Both the position numbers and the translations under genes were made by a program. Shown in pieces: positions 7,650 through 15,949 of a stretch of DNA of 45,425 nt. The DNA comes from Myxococcales bacterium UBA1238 (GTDB lineage: Bacteria > Myxococcota_A > Bradymonadia > UBA7976 > UBA1532). Position 1 is the first letter of the stretch. Every line of letters starts with the position of its first letter. The notes below the pieces were generated by a model. The model did no database searches, was not told where the DNA came from, and saw nothing but the letters and a program-made list of their open reading frames with translations. The DNA lies in assembly GCA_002309015.1 (NCBI GenBank), contig DBWM01000057.1:3646-49070 (forward strand). The letters run 5' to 3'.

Positions 7650-9296
7650 GTTGCTGCTCTTTAACCGCTCGATTTCCTGCCCTAAAATGCGCAGATTCTC
7701 GTCCGCCAGGCGGCGACCGGTTTCGGCATCTTCCCGCGCATCCGATGCTTCCTGAAGCGTTTCTGTCATCAATGCGAGCATGCGCGCGTGACCTTCGAGC
7801 ATCTCGTTGAGATCGCCAATATGTCGATCTCTGCTTTCCAACTCCAGACGCAGCCTGCGGATTTCGTCTTCCAAAGCCGCTTTTTCCAGTGAGGCTCGGG
7901 CGGCATCCCTGCGGGCTTCATGAAGCTTTGCGTTTCGCTCATCCCTTTCTAAAAGGGCCGCCTTCGCTTCCGCTTCAAAACGTTCAAAACGCTCCGTTTC
8001 CTGTTGTCGCAGCTGGCGTTCGCTCTCGAGCGCCGTTTGCAGTGCGCGAATGCGGGCTTCCGTTTCTTCGGGCAGCGGCGCGATCACCAGCTTCGGCTCC
8101 TCGCGCTCCTTTTGCTCAAGGCTTAAAACGTGAAGCGCGGCTTTCATCTCTCTCAGCTGTTGCTCGGACTGCGCCAGCTTTTGAACTGTAACCTGATGAT
8201 TTAAAAGGTTTTTGTCGAATTCAGCCTTGGCCTGGATGCAGGTCGCTTTTGCGTTTTCAAGCCAGGGTTTTAAGGCTGCAGGTTCGTTTAATGTGGGCGG
8301 GATCGATGTCTTGGGCCATGCGGTAAACAGAGTCATCACATGATAATACTCATCCAACACATGGTTGCCTGCTTCGAGCAGCGCTTGCCGGTCGCGCTCC
8401 AATTGGTGGATCTCTTCGCCCGGCGCTGCGGTCTGTTGCCATTCGGCGCGCAGGGTTTCGAGCTCTTTTGTGAGGGATTGCTTGATTTGCTCGCTCCGCT
8501 CGGCCAGGCGTTCGTAGCGCTTGTCGTCTACCCGGCGCTCGGCGAGTTCCTGCCGAATCGCGTCGTAATCCGCCATTTGCTCGCGGGATTCTTCAACTTT
8601 TTTGCGGGATTCGGCGATTTCGGTACGTTCCGCTTCGAGCGCTTTCTGAAGCTCCTGGGCCCGTTTTTGCTCGCTTTCATAGGCCGTCCGGAGCGCGTCC
8701 CGTTCGTCTTTTAATGCGCTGTATTGCGCCTTTTGATCCGCCAGCTTCGCTTCGATCTCATCCAAAGAGACCGCGATCGAATCGCAGTCCGGTGTGATGC
8801 ACCCGAAGGCTGGCCATTCCGGAATCGGGCTCTTTGAAGCCATCTGGATGATGGGCCCTTTGCCTTCTAACGCACCAAAATGCTTAAAGTTTTCGGCATC
8901 AGGGACGCTTGCACAGGCGAGCCCCGCAAAGGTTTGAAACGCTCGCTTGTAAGGCAGACTGTCGATGACATCATTTTCGGAGACTGTGATGTAAATCCCT
9001 TGCTTTTTCAGGATGCGCAAGACTTCATCCGGGGGAGCCACTCCCGCAGGATCGATGATTAAGTCCTTGGAATTTAAGCGTTCTTTCCATTCTCTCTTCA
9101 TACGAAGCGGCGCACCTTGATCGGTGAGACCTGCAGGCGCATCGGGATCTGCGTCGTCGCTGATGAGGGTGAGCTCTTTTACAGGCTGAGCCGCGAGGGC
9201 GAGAAGCAGATCAAAAGAATTGCCCACCAACAGGATGCGTTGATCGGCAGACATCGCTTCAGCGAGCGCGCAAAGAACGGTTTCGGCAGATTTCAC
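7644..9296 (-). CDS. unidentified protein: Rossmann-like N-terminal domain plus long coiled coil
   Basis: I do not recognise this 550-residue protein. Residues 1 to about 165 look like an alpha/beta nucleotide- or SAM-binding fold. A strand and turn ILLVGNSFDLLLALA stands where methyltransferases have a glycine-rich motif I, and DLIIDPAGVAPPDEVLRILKKQGIYI resembles the later strands of that fold. The glycine signature is degenerate, so catalysis is doubtful. From about 175 to the end the sequence is an almost unbroken heptad-type coiled coil rich in Glu, Arg, Gln, Ala and Leu, with a few breaks near 300-345. No signal peptide or membrane segment is seen, so a cytoplasmic structural or scaffolding protein is the simplest reading. 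Translation starts at GTG with AAGGAG six bases upstream. It stands alone, convergent with the amylase and divergent from the ABC exporter. Confidence 0.85.
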   Translation of the reverse strand: MKSAETVLCALAEAMSADQRILLVGNSFDLLLALAAQPVKELTLISDDADPDAPAGLTDQGAPLRMKREWKERLNSKDLIIDPAGVAPPDEVLRILKKQGIYITVSENDVIDSLPYKRAFQTFAGLACASVPDAENFKHFGALEGKGPIIQMASKSPIPEWPAFGCITPDCDSIAVSLDEIEAKLADQKAQYSALKDERDALRTAYESEQKRAQELQKALEAERTEIAESRKKVEESREQMADYDAIRQELAERRVDDKRYERLAERSEQIKQSLTKELETLRAEWQQTAAPGEEIHQLERDRQALLEAGNHVLDEYYHVMTLFTAWPKTSIPPTLNEPAALKPWLENAKATCIQAKAEFDKNLLNHQVTVQKLAQSEQQLREMKAALHVLSLEQKEREEPKLVIAPLPEETEARIRALQTALESERQLRQQETERFERFEAEAKAALLERDERNAKLHEARRDAARASLEKAALEDEIRRLRLELESRDRHIGDLNEMLEGHARMLALMTETLQEASDAREDAETGRRLADENLRILGQEIERLKSSNS

Positions 9297-9455
9297 GAGA
9301 GCTCCTTATGGGCCACAAGAGGCTGCTTTATAAACCTCGCTCGTTCTTTCTGTAAACGGGAGGATGTTCTTTTTGATGTAAAATGAAGTATGGCAAACAG
9401 AGGTCGGCCCGGTTGTCTGGATTGCGAGCGAAAAGAACGGTTCTAGAAGGATAAT

Positions 9456-11096
9456 ATGCTGAATTTATTATTTAAAAACAGAAAAGGCCGGTGCGTGGCG
9501 CTGGTGCTCTGGAGCGTTTTATTGGCGCTCACCACGGCCTGTTACGGTCTTTTGGTGGGGCCTGCGCTGCGCATCCTGTTTGGTGGAGACTCTGTCAGCT
9601 GGCCCTCGGCTTTACCCTTGCCTTCGCTGGAAACTTTACGTCGATGGCTGCCTTATGGCCTGATTGCGGTCGCTCTTTTAAAGGGACTGGCGGCTTACCA
9701 GCAGTCTGTTTTAACAACCAGACTGGGTCAGTTGATCACAAGAGAGCTTCGGGAAAGCTTCTTTGCGCATGTATTAAAACTGTCGCCCGATACCATCGAT
9801 CGCCTGGGAATCGGGGAGTTATCGAGTCGGATGATGGAGGATGTGGAGCGATGCGAGCAATGGATCACAAAAGGATTGAGCGCTTATGTGCGGGATACAT
9901 TGCAGGTGATCGCCTTGATCCTCGTTTGCTTTTCGCTCGATGTGACGTTATCTGTGATCGCGTTCGGTGTGTATCCATTGGTTGTTCTGCCGATTATTAA
10001 GTTTTCTAAACGATTACGCGGGGTTGCAAAGCAAATTCAGCAACAGAAAGGGAGCTTGTTTTCTGTTATCCAATCAGACTTGAGGCGACTCCCGTTTTTA
10101 CAGATGTGCGGCGAAGAAGAGATCGCGCAGGGGCAATGCCATCGCGATTCGGAACGCATCGAAAATGATGCTGTGCGCGCTTCGAAATTAACTTCATCTG
10201 CATCGGTGCTGATGGAACTTTTGGGTGCTTGTACTCTGGCGATTTTACTGATCTTTTTGTCTCAGAACCTCTCTGGAAGCGAGCGGACTGCGGAATCAGT
10301 TTTAAGTTTTTTGGTCTCTTTGATGATGCTCTATCGGCCGGTGAAGGGGCTGGTGCAGGCGCAGGCGGTCAGGGCTCCGGGAGAGGCTGCCTGGGAGAGA
10401 GTTTTCGAAATTTTAAAGATGCCGTGCGATCTGCCGCAGGGCGGAACGATCGAACCGGGATACGGTGTCCCCAGGATTAAAGTTCAAAATCTGACGTTAT
10501 TTCGCGGGGATAGATGCCTTTTTGAGCATCTGGATGCGACGCTCGAACCCGGTTCCATCACCATCCTCAAAGGCAAAAACGGCTCGGGAAAAACCAGCTT
10601 TGCCTGGGCTTTGGGCGGTCTGTTAAAGCCCACGGAAGGTGTGATTAAATTTGATGAAAATCCTTTTGATTCCATCAAGTTGTCTGAGTTTAGAAAACAA
10701 ATCAGCTGGGTCGATCAGAACTGCTTATTAGAGCGGGGGACGGTGAGAGAAAACCTGTCGCATGGTGCAGTCGGGTTTTCTGAACTCGATCAGGTCTTCA
10801 ACAAGCTGCAGCTCTGGCCGGTTTTTGAGCGGTTACCCGAAGGCCTGGAGACCCCTCTGGGTGATGGCGGTGCGGGGCTTTCGGGTGGTGAAAAACAGAA
10901 ATTATCATTGGCACGAGCGCTTTTACGGCATCCCAAGCTGATGATCTTTGATGAGCCTGAAAACCATCTCGATGCGCAGGGCATCGAGCATTTGAAAGCG
11001 GTGATCAAATCGCTTCAGCGGAAGGTGACGATCCTTTTGATTACACATGATGAGCGTTGGTCTGATTTAGCCGATGCGGAGATCAATCTGGGCTGA
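9456..11096 (+). CDS. MsbA/MDR-type ABC exporter, fused membrane and ATPase domains
   Basis: The 546-residue half-transporter has an N-terminal membrane domain (hydrophobic segments near 15-40, 60-82, 150-185 and 250-305) and a C-terminal nucleotide-binding domain. Walker A is GKNGSGKT at 373-380, the ABC signature LSGGE at 475-479, Walker B LMIFDE at 495-500 and the switch histidine lies in ITHDE. Such proteins act as homodimers, and MsbA-like members flip lipid A or other lipids. The membrane domain is short of the usual 580 residues. AAGGA precedes the ATG. The next gene, a DUF374 acyltransferase-like protein, starts two bases after this stop, which supports a lipid or lipopolysaccharide role. 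The substrate cannot be read from sequence. Confidence 0.9.
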   Translation: MLNLLFKNRKGRCVALVLWSVLLALTTACYGLLVGPALRILFGGDSVSWPSALPLPSLETLRRWLPYGLIAVALLKGLAAYQQSVLTTRLGQLITRELRESFFAHVLKLSPDTIDRLGIGELSSRMMEDVERCEQWITKGLSAYVRDTLQVIALILVCFSLDVTLSVIAFGVYPLVVLPIIKFSKRLRGVAKQIQQQKGSLFSVIQSDLRRLPFLQMCGEEEIAQGQCHRDSERIENDAVRASKLTSSASVLMELLGACTLAILLIFLSQNLSGSERTAESVLSFLVSLMMLYRPVKGLVQAQAVRAPGEAAWERVFEILKMPCDLPQGGTIEPGYGVPRIKVQNLTLFRGDRCLFEHLDATLEPGSITILKGKNGSGKTSFAWALGGLLKPTEGVIKFDENPFDSIKLSEFRKQISWVDQNCLLERGTVRENLSHGAVGFSELDQVFNKLQLWPVFERLPEGLETPLGDGGAGLSGGEKQKLSLARALLRHPKLMIFDEPENHLDAQGIEHLKAVIKSLQRKVTILLITHDERWSDLADAEINLG

Positions 11097-11098
11097 AA

Positions 11099-11725
11099 TT
11101 GTTTTGCTGGCTTAGAAAAATACGTGCAATTCTGCTGTATTACGTGATCCGACTTTGGATTAAGACGATCCGTTATCGCATTGAAGGACCTGCCTTTCAG
11201 GCGCCTGGATTGATCGCCTTTTGGCATGGCGATCAGTTGCCGCTGTTTTATCTCTTGCCGCCTCAGGCCGTCGCGCTGGTGAGCCTCAGCAAAGACGGGC
11301 AGCTGCAGTCGCAGATTTTGAGTCATTTTGGGGTGGATTCCATTTCGGGCTCGAGCAGCAAAGGCGGAGTTCAGGCTATTTTGAATCTTAAAAAAGCCTT
11401 AAAAAACGGAAAGTTGGCGCTGCTTGCGGTGGATGGTCCAAGAGGGCCCCGGCATCGTTCAAAATCCGGCATTGCTTATTTGTCGCAAAAATTAAATATG
11501 CCCATTTGGCCAGTCGCAATGGCGGTTTCGAGAGGTTTTAGGCTGAAACATGCGTGGGATGGTTACTTGCTGCCCCGGCCGTTTTGCCGTTGTGCGGTCA
11601 AAATCGGGACGCCGTTTTGCGTGGAGCCCGATTGCCCGCTGGATGAAGCCTGCTCGCGACTGGATTTGACCTTAAATCAGCTCACTTTGGACTGCGAATC
11701 GTGGCTGGAGGCGCATCAACGCTAA
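11099..11725 (+). CDS. DUF374 lysophospholipid-acyltransferase-like protein
   Basis: This 208-residue protein matches the DUF374 group of the LPLAT superfamily, found with lipid A or phospholipid genes in proteobacteria. The N-terminal half contains the FWHGDQLPLF motif, the superfamily's histidine box. Further on are SLSKDGQLQ, a SGSSSKGG segment and the conserved AVDGPRGPRHRSKSG motif, followed by LNMPIWPVA. The first 20 residues are hydrophobic and probably touch the membrane. The only sensible start is a TTG at 11099, two bases after the ABC exporter stop, with no good ribosome site of its own, so translation is probably coupled. Acyl donor and acceptor are unknown. Confidence 0.85.
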   Translation: MFCWLRKIRAILLYYVIRLWIKTIRYRIEGPAFQAPGLIAFWHGDQLPLFYLLPPQAVALVSLSKDGQLQSQILSHFGVDSISGSSSKGGVQAILNLKKALKNGKLALLAVDGPRGPRHRSKSGIAYLSQKLNMPIWPVAMAVSRGFRLKHAWDGYLLPRPFCRCAVKIGTPFCVEPDCPLDEACSRLDLTLNQLTLDCESWLEAHQR

Positions 11726-11795
11726 CTTCTGCATTGACGTGAATTTTTCTTTCAGATCGTACCCCTTTTTTATGGCGTTTGGGCGGCAAATCAGG

Positions 11796-11980
11796 TAGCG
11801 TGAAGCGCTAATAGGTGGAGATGCATCTCAAAACACGGTTGCCAAAAAAAATTCCACCTGGGTAACGGCTCGAAAATCGGAATGAATCGCGTCGAGCCTA
11901 AAAAATCATGGTGCGCGAAAATGTCGCACCTTTGCGTAAAGACGCAGAATTAAAATGAAAATCAAAAAGGCCAAAGGCCT
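11796..11980 (+). promoter_or_regulatory. structured 5' leader of the sigma-factor gene, possible pseudoknotted RNA element
   Basis: The 278-bp gap before the sigma-factor gene holds six consecutive inverted repeats on the coding strand: TAGCG/CGCTA (11796-11810), AGGTGGA/TCCACCT (11813-11859), GGCTCGA/TCGAGCC (11867-11898), GGTGCG/CGCACC (11910-11930), TGCGT/ACGCA (11933-11946) and AGGCC/GGCCT (11968-11980). Loop bases GTTGCC (11838-11843) can pair with GGTAAC (11861-11866), which follows the second stem directly and abuts the third, giving an H-type pseudoknot with possible coaxial stacking. The loop also carries an A-rich run. It matches no riboswitch class I can recall. The GGAGG ribosome site (11993-11997) lies 13 bases after the last hairpin. 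I found no convincing promoter; a lone TTGACG lies at 11734. Confidence 0.55.
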
Positions 11981-12003
11981 GAGCCGCATTGTGGAGGTAA
12001 AAA

Positions 12004-13569
12004 ATGATAAACATGTCCGTGCAGGGTGTTCCAGATGACGATAGCTCACAAACATCTATGCTGTTTGAAGGGATTCAGGAGCGGCCTCATCACAATGCTG
12101 ACAAAGATCATCATTCGGCAGAATTCGACAACGCGCGCATGTATCTGTCGAACATTGGTCAAGCTCGACTCCTGAAACAAGAAGAAGAAGTGGCGATAGC
12201 CAAGCGGATTGAGTTTTATCGCCATGATGTGATGAGTGCGATTTTGTCGACCGTCGTGGGCGTCAACGCGTTTGCGGAGCTGCCTCGTCTGGTTCGTCGG
12301 AATCGTTTCAGTTTGCGCGAGATTTTGGATGGGGCGTTAGGTCAGGATTCGGGTGAGGAAGCGGATTCCGGTGACAGTCTCTCGGCCTTGGAACGCCTGG
12401 AACAACAGGTTTTAGAGCTCAGGGCGGTGGCGCGTTCGCGCTTGCGTTCTCAGCTGCGTGTCAGCAAGACGGCTCGAAGGAAAAATCGCGATTACGACGG
12501 AGAACTGCTCGAGATCGTCGCAAAAATGGGCATTTCCTGGACGACGGTCGATCGCATCGTCGGGCATTTGGTGAAGCTGAACGATGAGTTGTGCGATCAG
12601 AGCGAATGTGTTGCGCAATGTGAAACGCTCGCCGGTGTGTCTGTTGAGCAGTTGGAAAAAGGTTGCGGACCTACGGCTGAAAGTGGTTTGGGCGAGAAGG
12701 CCTGGGCGGAATTGACGCGCACGGCTCTTAAGGCTCATCAGCGCGTGCTCGATTTGGAGCATAAGACGGGCTGTTCTCAGGAACAATATGGCCAAATCAT
12801 CGCGCGCTTAAAGCGAAGCCACCGATTGTTGCGGGCGGCCAAGAGCGAGATGGTTCTGGCGAATTTGCGTCTGGTCGTCTGCATGGCCAAGCGCTATCTG
12901 AATCGCGGCTTGCATCTGCTTGATTTAATTCAGGAAGGCAACATCGGGCTGATGCGGGCGGTCGAAAAATTTGAGTATCAGCGCGGCCATAAATTCAGCA
13001 CCTATGCCACCTGGTGGATTAGACAAGCGATTTCCCGGGCGATCGCGGATCAGGCGCGCACGATCCGCCTGCCCGTTCATTTGACCGAAATGATCAATAA
13101 AATCACGAAGGTTTCGCGCCAAATGAACCAGACTCTGGCCAGAGATGCGCTGCCTGAAGAGATCGCGGCTCAGCTGGACCTCGCGCCCGACAAGGTGCGC
13201 CAGGCTTTAAATGCCAACACGATGCCCGTCTCGCTCGAAGCGCCTCTCGGCGATGATGATAGTCAACTTGGCGATTTCATTGAAGATTCTACAGAATCTT
13301 CACCCGTTGACTGCACGATTCGCTCGCTGATGTCTGAGGCTACATTGAGGGCTTTAAATGGCTTAACATCCCGGGAATCCATGGTTTTACGCCTGCGCTT
13401 TGGCATCGGTGACGGCGTGGAGCGCACCCTCGAAGAGGTGAGTCAGATGTTTGGCCTGACCCGGGAACGCATCCGCCAGATTGAGTCGCTCGCGCTGCGC
13501 AAGCTCCGTCAGGCGCGCAATGCCGGGGTTCTGCGGTCGTTCTGCGAAGAAGTCGCCGATCAGCCCTAA
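12004..13569 (+). CDS. rpoD: RNA polymerase sigma factor, RpoD-like (group 1/2)
   Basis: The 521-residue protein has the layout of a primary sigma factor. Region 1.2 is at 43-71 (DNARMYLSNIG), a non-conserved helical insertion at about 75-275, region 2 at 285-360 (with KFSTYATWWIRQAISRAI and RTIRLPVHLTE), region 3 at about 365-405, the LGDFIED finger near 422-428, and region 4 at 440-505 with TRERIRQIESLALRKLR. The tail AGVLRSFCEE parallels the VLRSFLDD end of E. coli RpoD. The acidic region 1.1 of about 80 residues is missing and is replaced by roughly 40 His/Asp-rich residues. That leaves room for a group 2 paralogue rather than the main housekeeping factor, so the symbol is tentative. No dnaG is adjacent, unlike the classic rpsU-dnaG-rpoD operon. 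GGAGG lies six bases before the ATG. Confidence 0.88.
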   Translation: MINMSVQGVPDDDSSQTSMLFEGIQERPHHNADKDHHSAEFDNARMYLSNIGQARLLKQEEEVAIAKRIEFYRHDVMSAILSTVVGVNAFAELPRLVRRNRFSLREILDGALGQDSGEEADSGDSLSALERLEQQVLELRAVARSRLRSQLRVSKTARRKNRDYDGELLEIVAKMGISWTTVDRIVGHLVKLNDELCDQSECVAQCETLAGVSVEQLEKGCGPTAESGLGEKAWAELTRTALKAHQRVLDLEHKTGCSQEQYGQIIARLKRSHRLLRAAKSEMVLANLRLVVCMAKRYLNRGLHLLDLIQEGNIGLMRAVEKFEYQRGHKFSTYATWWIRQAISRAIADQARTIRLPVHLTEMINKITKVSRQMNQTLARDALPEEIAAQLDLAPDKVRQALNANTMPVSLEAPLGDDDSQLGDFIEDSTESSPVDCTIRSLMSEATLRALNGLTSRESMVLRLRFGIGDGVERTLEEVSQMFGLTRERIRQIESLALRKLRQARNAGVLRSFCEEVADQP

Positions 13570-13590
13570 GTTGCATCTCTGCCGTGCAAC
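13570..13590 (+). terminator. weak hairpin after the sigma-factor gene
   Basis: GTTGCA and TGCAAC form a six-base stem with a nine-base loop directly after the stop codon, followed by a T-rich but interrupted stretch. It may act as a weak terminator. Confidence 0.3.
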
Positions 13591-13697
13591 CTCTTGATTT
13601 TCAATTCTTTTCTCTTTCTTTCGCATTCGTTAAAAATCCTGTGCAAATCGCTTAAAAGAGGGGCAATATCATCGCGCAACCCACATGGAGTAGAGCG

Positions 13698-14891
13698 ATG
13701 TTTGCCCAGTCTTTCGATTCCTTTTTACGCAGTGAACTCGATGGCATTGAAGATGCGGGGCTGACCAAGTCAGAACGCATCATTCTCTCGGCGCAAAAGC
13801 CCGAACTGCAGGTCGCCTCAGGTGAAGTGATCAATTTTTGTGCTAATAATTACCTGGGGTTATGCGATCATCCGGCTGTAAAGGAAGCCGCTCAAAAAGC
13901 CCTGGAACGCTACGGATTTGGCCTGTCTTCGGTGCGTTTCATCTGCGGTACTCAAGAGATTCATAAAAAACTGGAAGCTTCTTTGGCGCATTTCTTACGG
14001 ATGGAGGATGTGATCCTCTATTCTTCCTGCTTTGATGCCAATGGCGGTCTGTTTGAAACGCTGATGGGGCCAGAGGATGCCATCATTTCGGATGCCTTAA
14101 ACCATGCCTCCATTATCGATGGCGTGCGCTTGTCAAAAGCCAGGCGATTCAGGTACTTGCACAGCAATATGCAGGATTTGAGAGCGCAGCTTGAGGCCGC
14201 AAAAGACTGCCGCTTTAAAGTGATCGCGACAGATGGTGTGTTCTCAATGGATGGGGACTATGCCAGGTTGCAGGAAATCTGTGATTTGGCAGATGAGTTC
14301 TCAGCGCTCGTGATGGTGGATGATTCGCATGCTGTGGGCTTCGTGGGCGCAAATGGGCGTGGAACGGTCGAGCTTTGCGGTTGTGAAGGGCGCGTAGACA
14401 TCATCACAGGAACACTCGGCAAGGCCCTGGGCGGCGCGTCGGGCGGTTACGTCGCGGCCCGAAAACCGATCGTCGATTTGCTGCGTCAAAGATCCCGGCC
14501 CTATCTGTTTTCAAATACACTTGCGCCTGTGATTACTGCAGCTTCATTAAAAGTGCTGGAACTGATTGAATCTCAAGCGGATTTGCGAAATCGGGTGATG
14601 GCTAATGCGGCTCATTTCCGCTCTGCAATGAGAGCGGCTGGGTTTAATGTGCCTGAAGGTACGCATCCTATTGTGCCTGTCATGCTGGGCGAAGGCCGAC
14701 TGGCAGCTGAAATGGCCGATCTCCTTTTGAAAGAAGGGATTTATGTCATCGGTTTCTCGTATCCCGTGGTGCCCAAAGGTCAGGCGAGAATTCGCGTTCA
14801 GCTGTCGGCGGCGCATACGACGGAGCAAATCGATCGGGCCATCGCCGCGTTTGTGAAGGTGGGTCGCGCATTGGGGGTGATTCAGGCATGA
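13698..14891 (+). CDS. kbl: 2-amino-3-ketobutyrate CoA ligase (glycine C-acetyltransferase)
   Basis: Kbl is a PLP-dependent enzyme of the alpha-oxoamine synthase family. With CoA it cleaves 2-amino-3-ketobutyrate, the product of threonine dehydrogenase, into glycine and acetyl-CoA. The 397-residue length equals the family norm. Visible landmarks are NFCANNYLGL near the N-terminus, GVFSMDGDYA, the cofactor-binding DDSHAVGFVG and the PLP-anchoring lysine Lys242 in TGTLGKALGG. GGAG lies seven bases before the ATG. The stop codon overlaps the start of tdh as ATGA, so the two enzymes of the pathway are translationally coupled. Related synthases (BioF, HemA) share the fold, but the neighbouring tdh settles the assignment. 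Confidence 0.95.
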   Translation: MFAQSFDSFLRSELDGIEDAGLTKSERIILSAQKPELQVASGEVINFCANNYLGLCDHPAVKEAAQKALERYGFGLSSVRFICGTQEIHKKLEASLAHFLRMEDVILYSSCFDANGGLFETLMGPEDAIISDALNHASIIDGVRLSKARRFRYLHSNMQDLRAQLEAAKDCRFKVIATDGVFSMDGDYARLQEICDLADEFSALVMVDDSHAVGFVGANGRGTVELCGCEGRVDIITGTLGKALGGASGGYVAARKPIVDLLRQRSRPYLFSNTLAPVITAASLKVLELIESQADLRNRVMANAAHFRSAMRAAGFNVPEGTHPIVPVMLGEGRLAAEMADLLLKEGIYVIGFSYPVVPKGQARIRVQLSAAHTTEQIDRAIAAFVKVGRALGVIQA

Positions 14892-15949
14892 AAGCATTGG
14901 TTAAATTGGAAGCCTCCGAAGGCATTTGGATGCAGGATGTGCCCATGCCTGACATGGGGCCCAACGATGTATTGATTAAGATCAATAAGACCGCGATTTG
15001 TGGCACCGACGTCCATATTTATAACTGGGATGCCTGGTCTCAAAGGACGATTCGCGTGCCTCTGGTGATCGGCCATGAATTTGCAGGCGAAATCGTCGAT
15101 ATGGGGCGCGAAGTGCGCGGTTTTTCGCTGGGAGATCGCGTTTCCGGCGAGGGGCACGTCACTTGCGGTCACTGCAGAAATTGCCGTGGAGGGCGGCGCC
15201 ATCTCTGTCGAAACACCTACGGAGTGGGCGTCAACCGAGCGGGCGCTTTCGCAGAATACCTTTCAATTCCGGCATTTAACGCATTTCACATCCCCGACAA
15301 CATTTCTGATGATTATGCATCGGTCCTGGATCCGCTGGGGAATGCTGTTCATACCGCTTTGTCGTTTGATCTGGTGGGTGAAGATGTATTGATTACAGGG
15401 GCTGGTCCCATTGGATGTATGGCTGCGGCCGTTGCAAAGCATGTTGGTGCCAGATTCGTGGTGATCACTGATGTGAATCCGGCGAGGCTCGAATATGCGC
15501 GTCAAATGGGGGCGACCTATGCTGTAGATGTGCGGCATGAAAAGCTGTCTGATGTGATGGAACAGCTCGGAATGACTGAAGGTTTTGATGTGGGGCTCGA
15601 AATGTCGGGCAGCCAGTCGGCTTTCAATCAAATGTTATCGGTCATGAATAACGGTGGTCGCGTGGGCTTATTGGGGATTCCGCCCGAAAATACAGTGATC
15701 AACTGGGATTACGTGATCTTTAAAGGCCTTGTGATTAAGGGGGTTTATGGCCGGGAAATGTTTGAAACCTGGTATAAAATGGTGGCCATGCTTCAGAGTG
15801 GTTTAAGCCTCGATCACATCATTACACATCATTTTCCCATTGATGAGTTCCAGAAGGGATTTGATGTGATGCGCTCGGGGCTTTCGGGCAAGGTGATTCT
15901 CGACTGGAACGCGCCTACATGCCGTGAAGCAGAAGATAAGCCCGAGTAA
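14888..15949 (+). CDS. tdh: L-threonine 3-dehydrogenase
   Basis: Tdh oxidises L-threonine to 2-amino-3-ketobutyrate with NAD+, feeding Kbl. The 353-residue protein is a zinc medium-chain dehydrogenase. Cys38, His63 and Glu64 form the catalytic zinc site, Cys93, Cys96, Cys99 and Cys107 the structural zinc lobe, and GAGPIG (171-176) the nucleotide-binding turn. The sequence NVIFKGL-type ending seen in the family appears here as WDYVIFKGLVIKGVYGREMFETWYKM, diagnostic for threonine rather than sorbitol dehydrogenases. It is the last gene of the kbl-tdh operon. Its final 35 bases overlap the 3' end of the convergent membrane-protein gene on the other strand, leaving no room for a dedicated terminator. 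Confidence 0.95.
   Translation: MKALVKLEASEGIWMQDVPMPDMGPNDVLIKINKTAICGTDVHIYNWDAWSQRTIRVPLVIGHEFAGEIVDMGREVRGFSLGDRVSGEGHVTCGHCRNCRGGRRHLCRNTYGVGVNRAGAFAEYLSIPAFNAFHIPDNISDDYASVLDPLGNAVHTALSFDLVGEDVLITGAGPIGCMAAAVAKHVGARFVVITDVNPARLEYARQMGATYAVDVRHEKLSDVMEQLGMTEGFDVGLEMSGSQSAFNQMLSVMNNGGRVGLLGIPPENTVINWDYVIFKGLVIKGVYGREMFETWYKMVAMLQSGLSLDHIITHHFPIDEFQKGFDVMRSGLSGKVILDWNAPTCREAEDKPE

Noticed and set aside
11731..11762. Promoter for the sigma-factor gene at TTGACG (11734-11739)
   Set aside because: No acceptable -10 box is found 16-18 bases downstream (atcgta, tcgtac or cgtacc), so it is not listed as a promoter.
11968..11980. AGGCC/GGCCT hairpin as a terminator
   Set aside because: No T run follows and it lies just upstream of the ribosome site; it was kept only as part of the structured leader.
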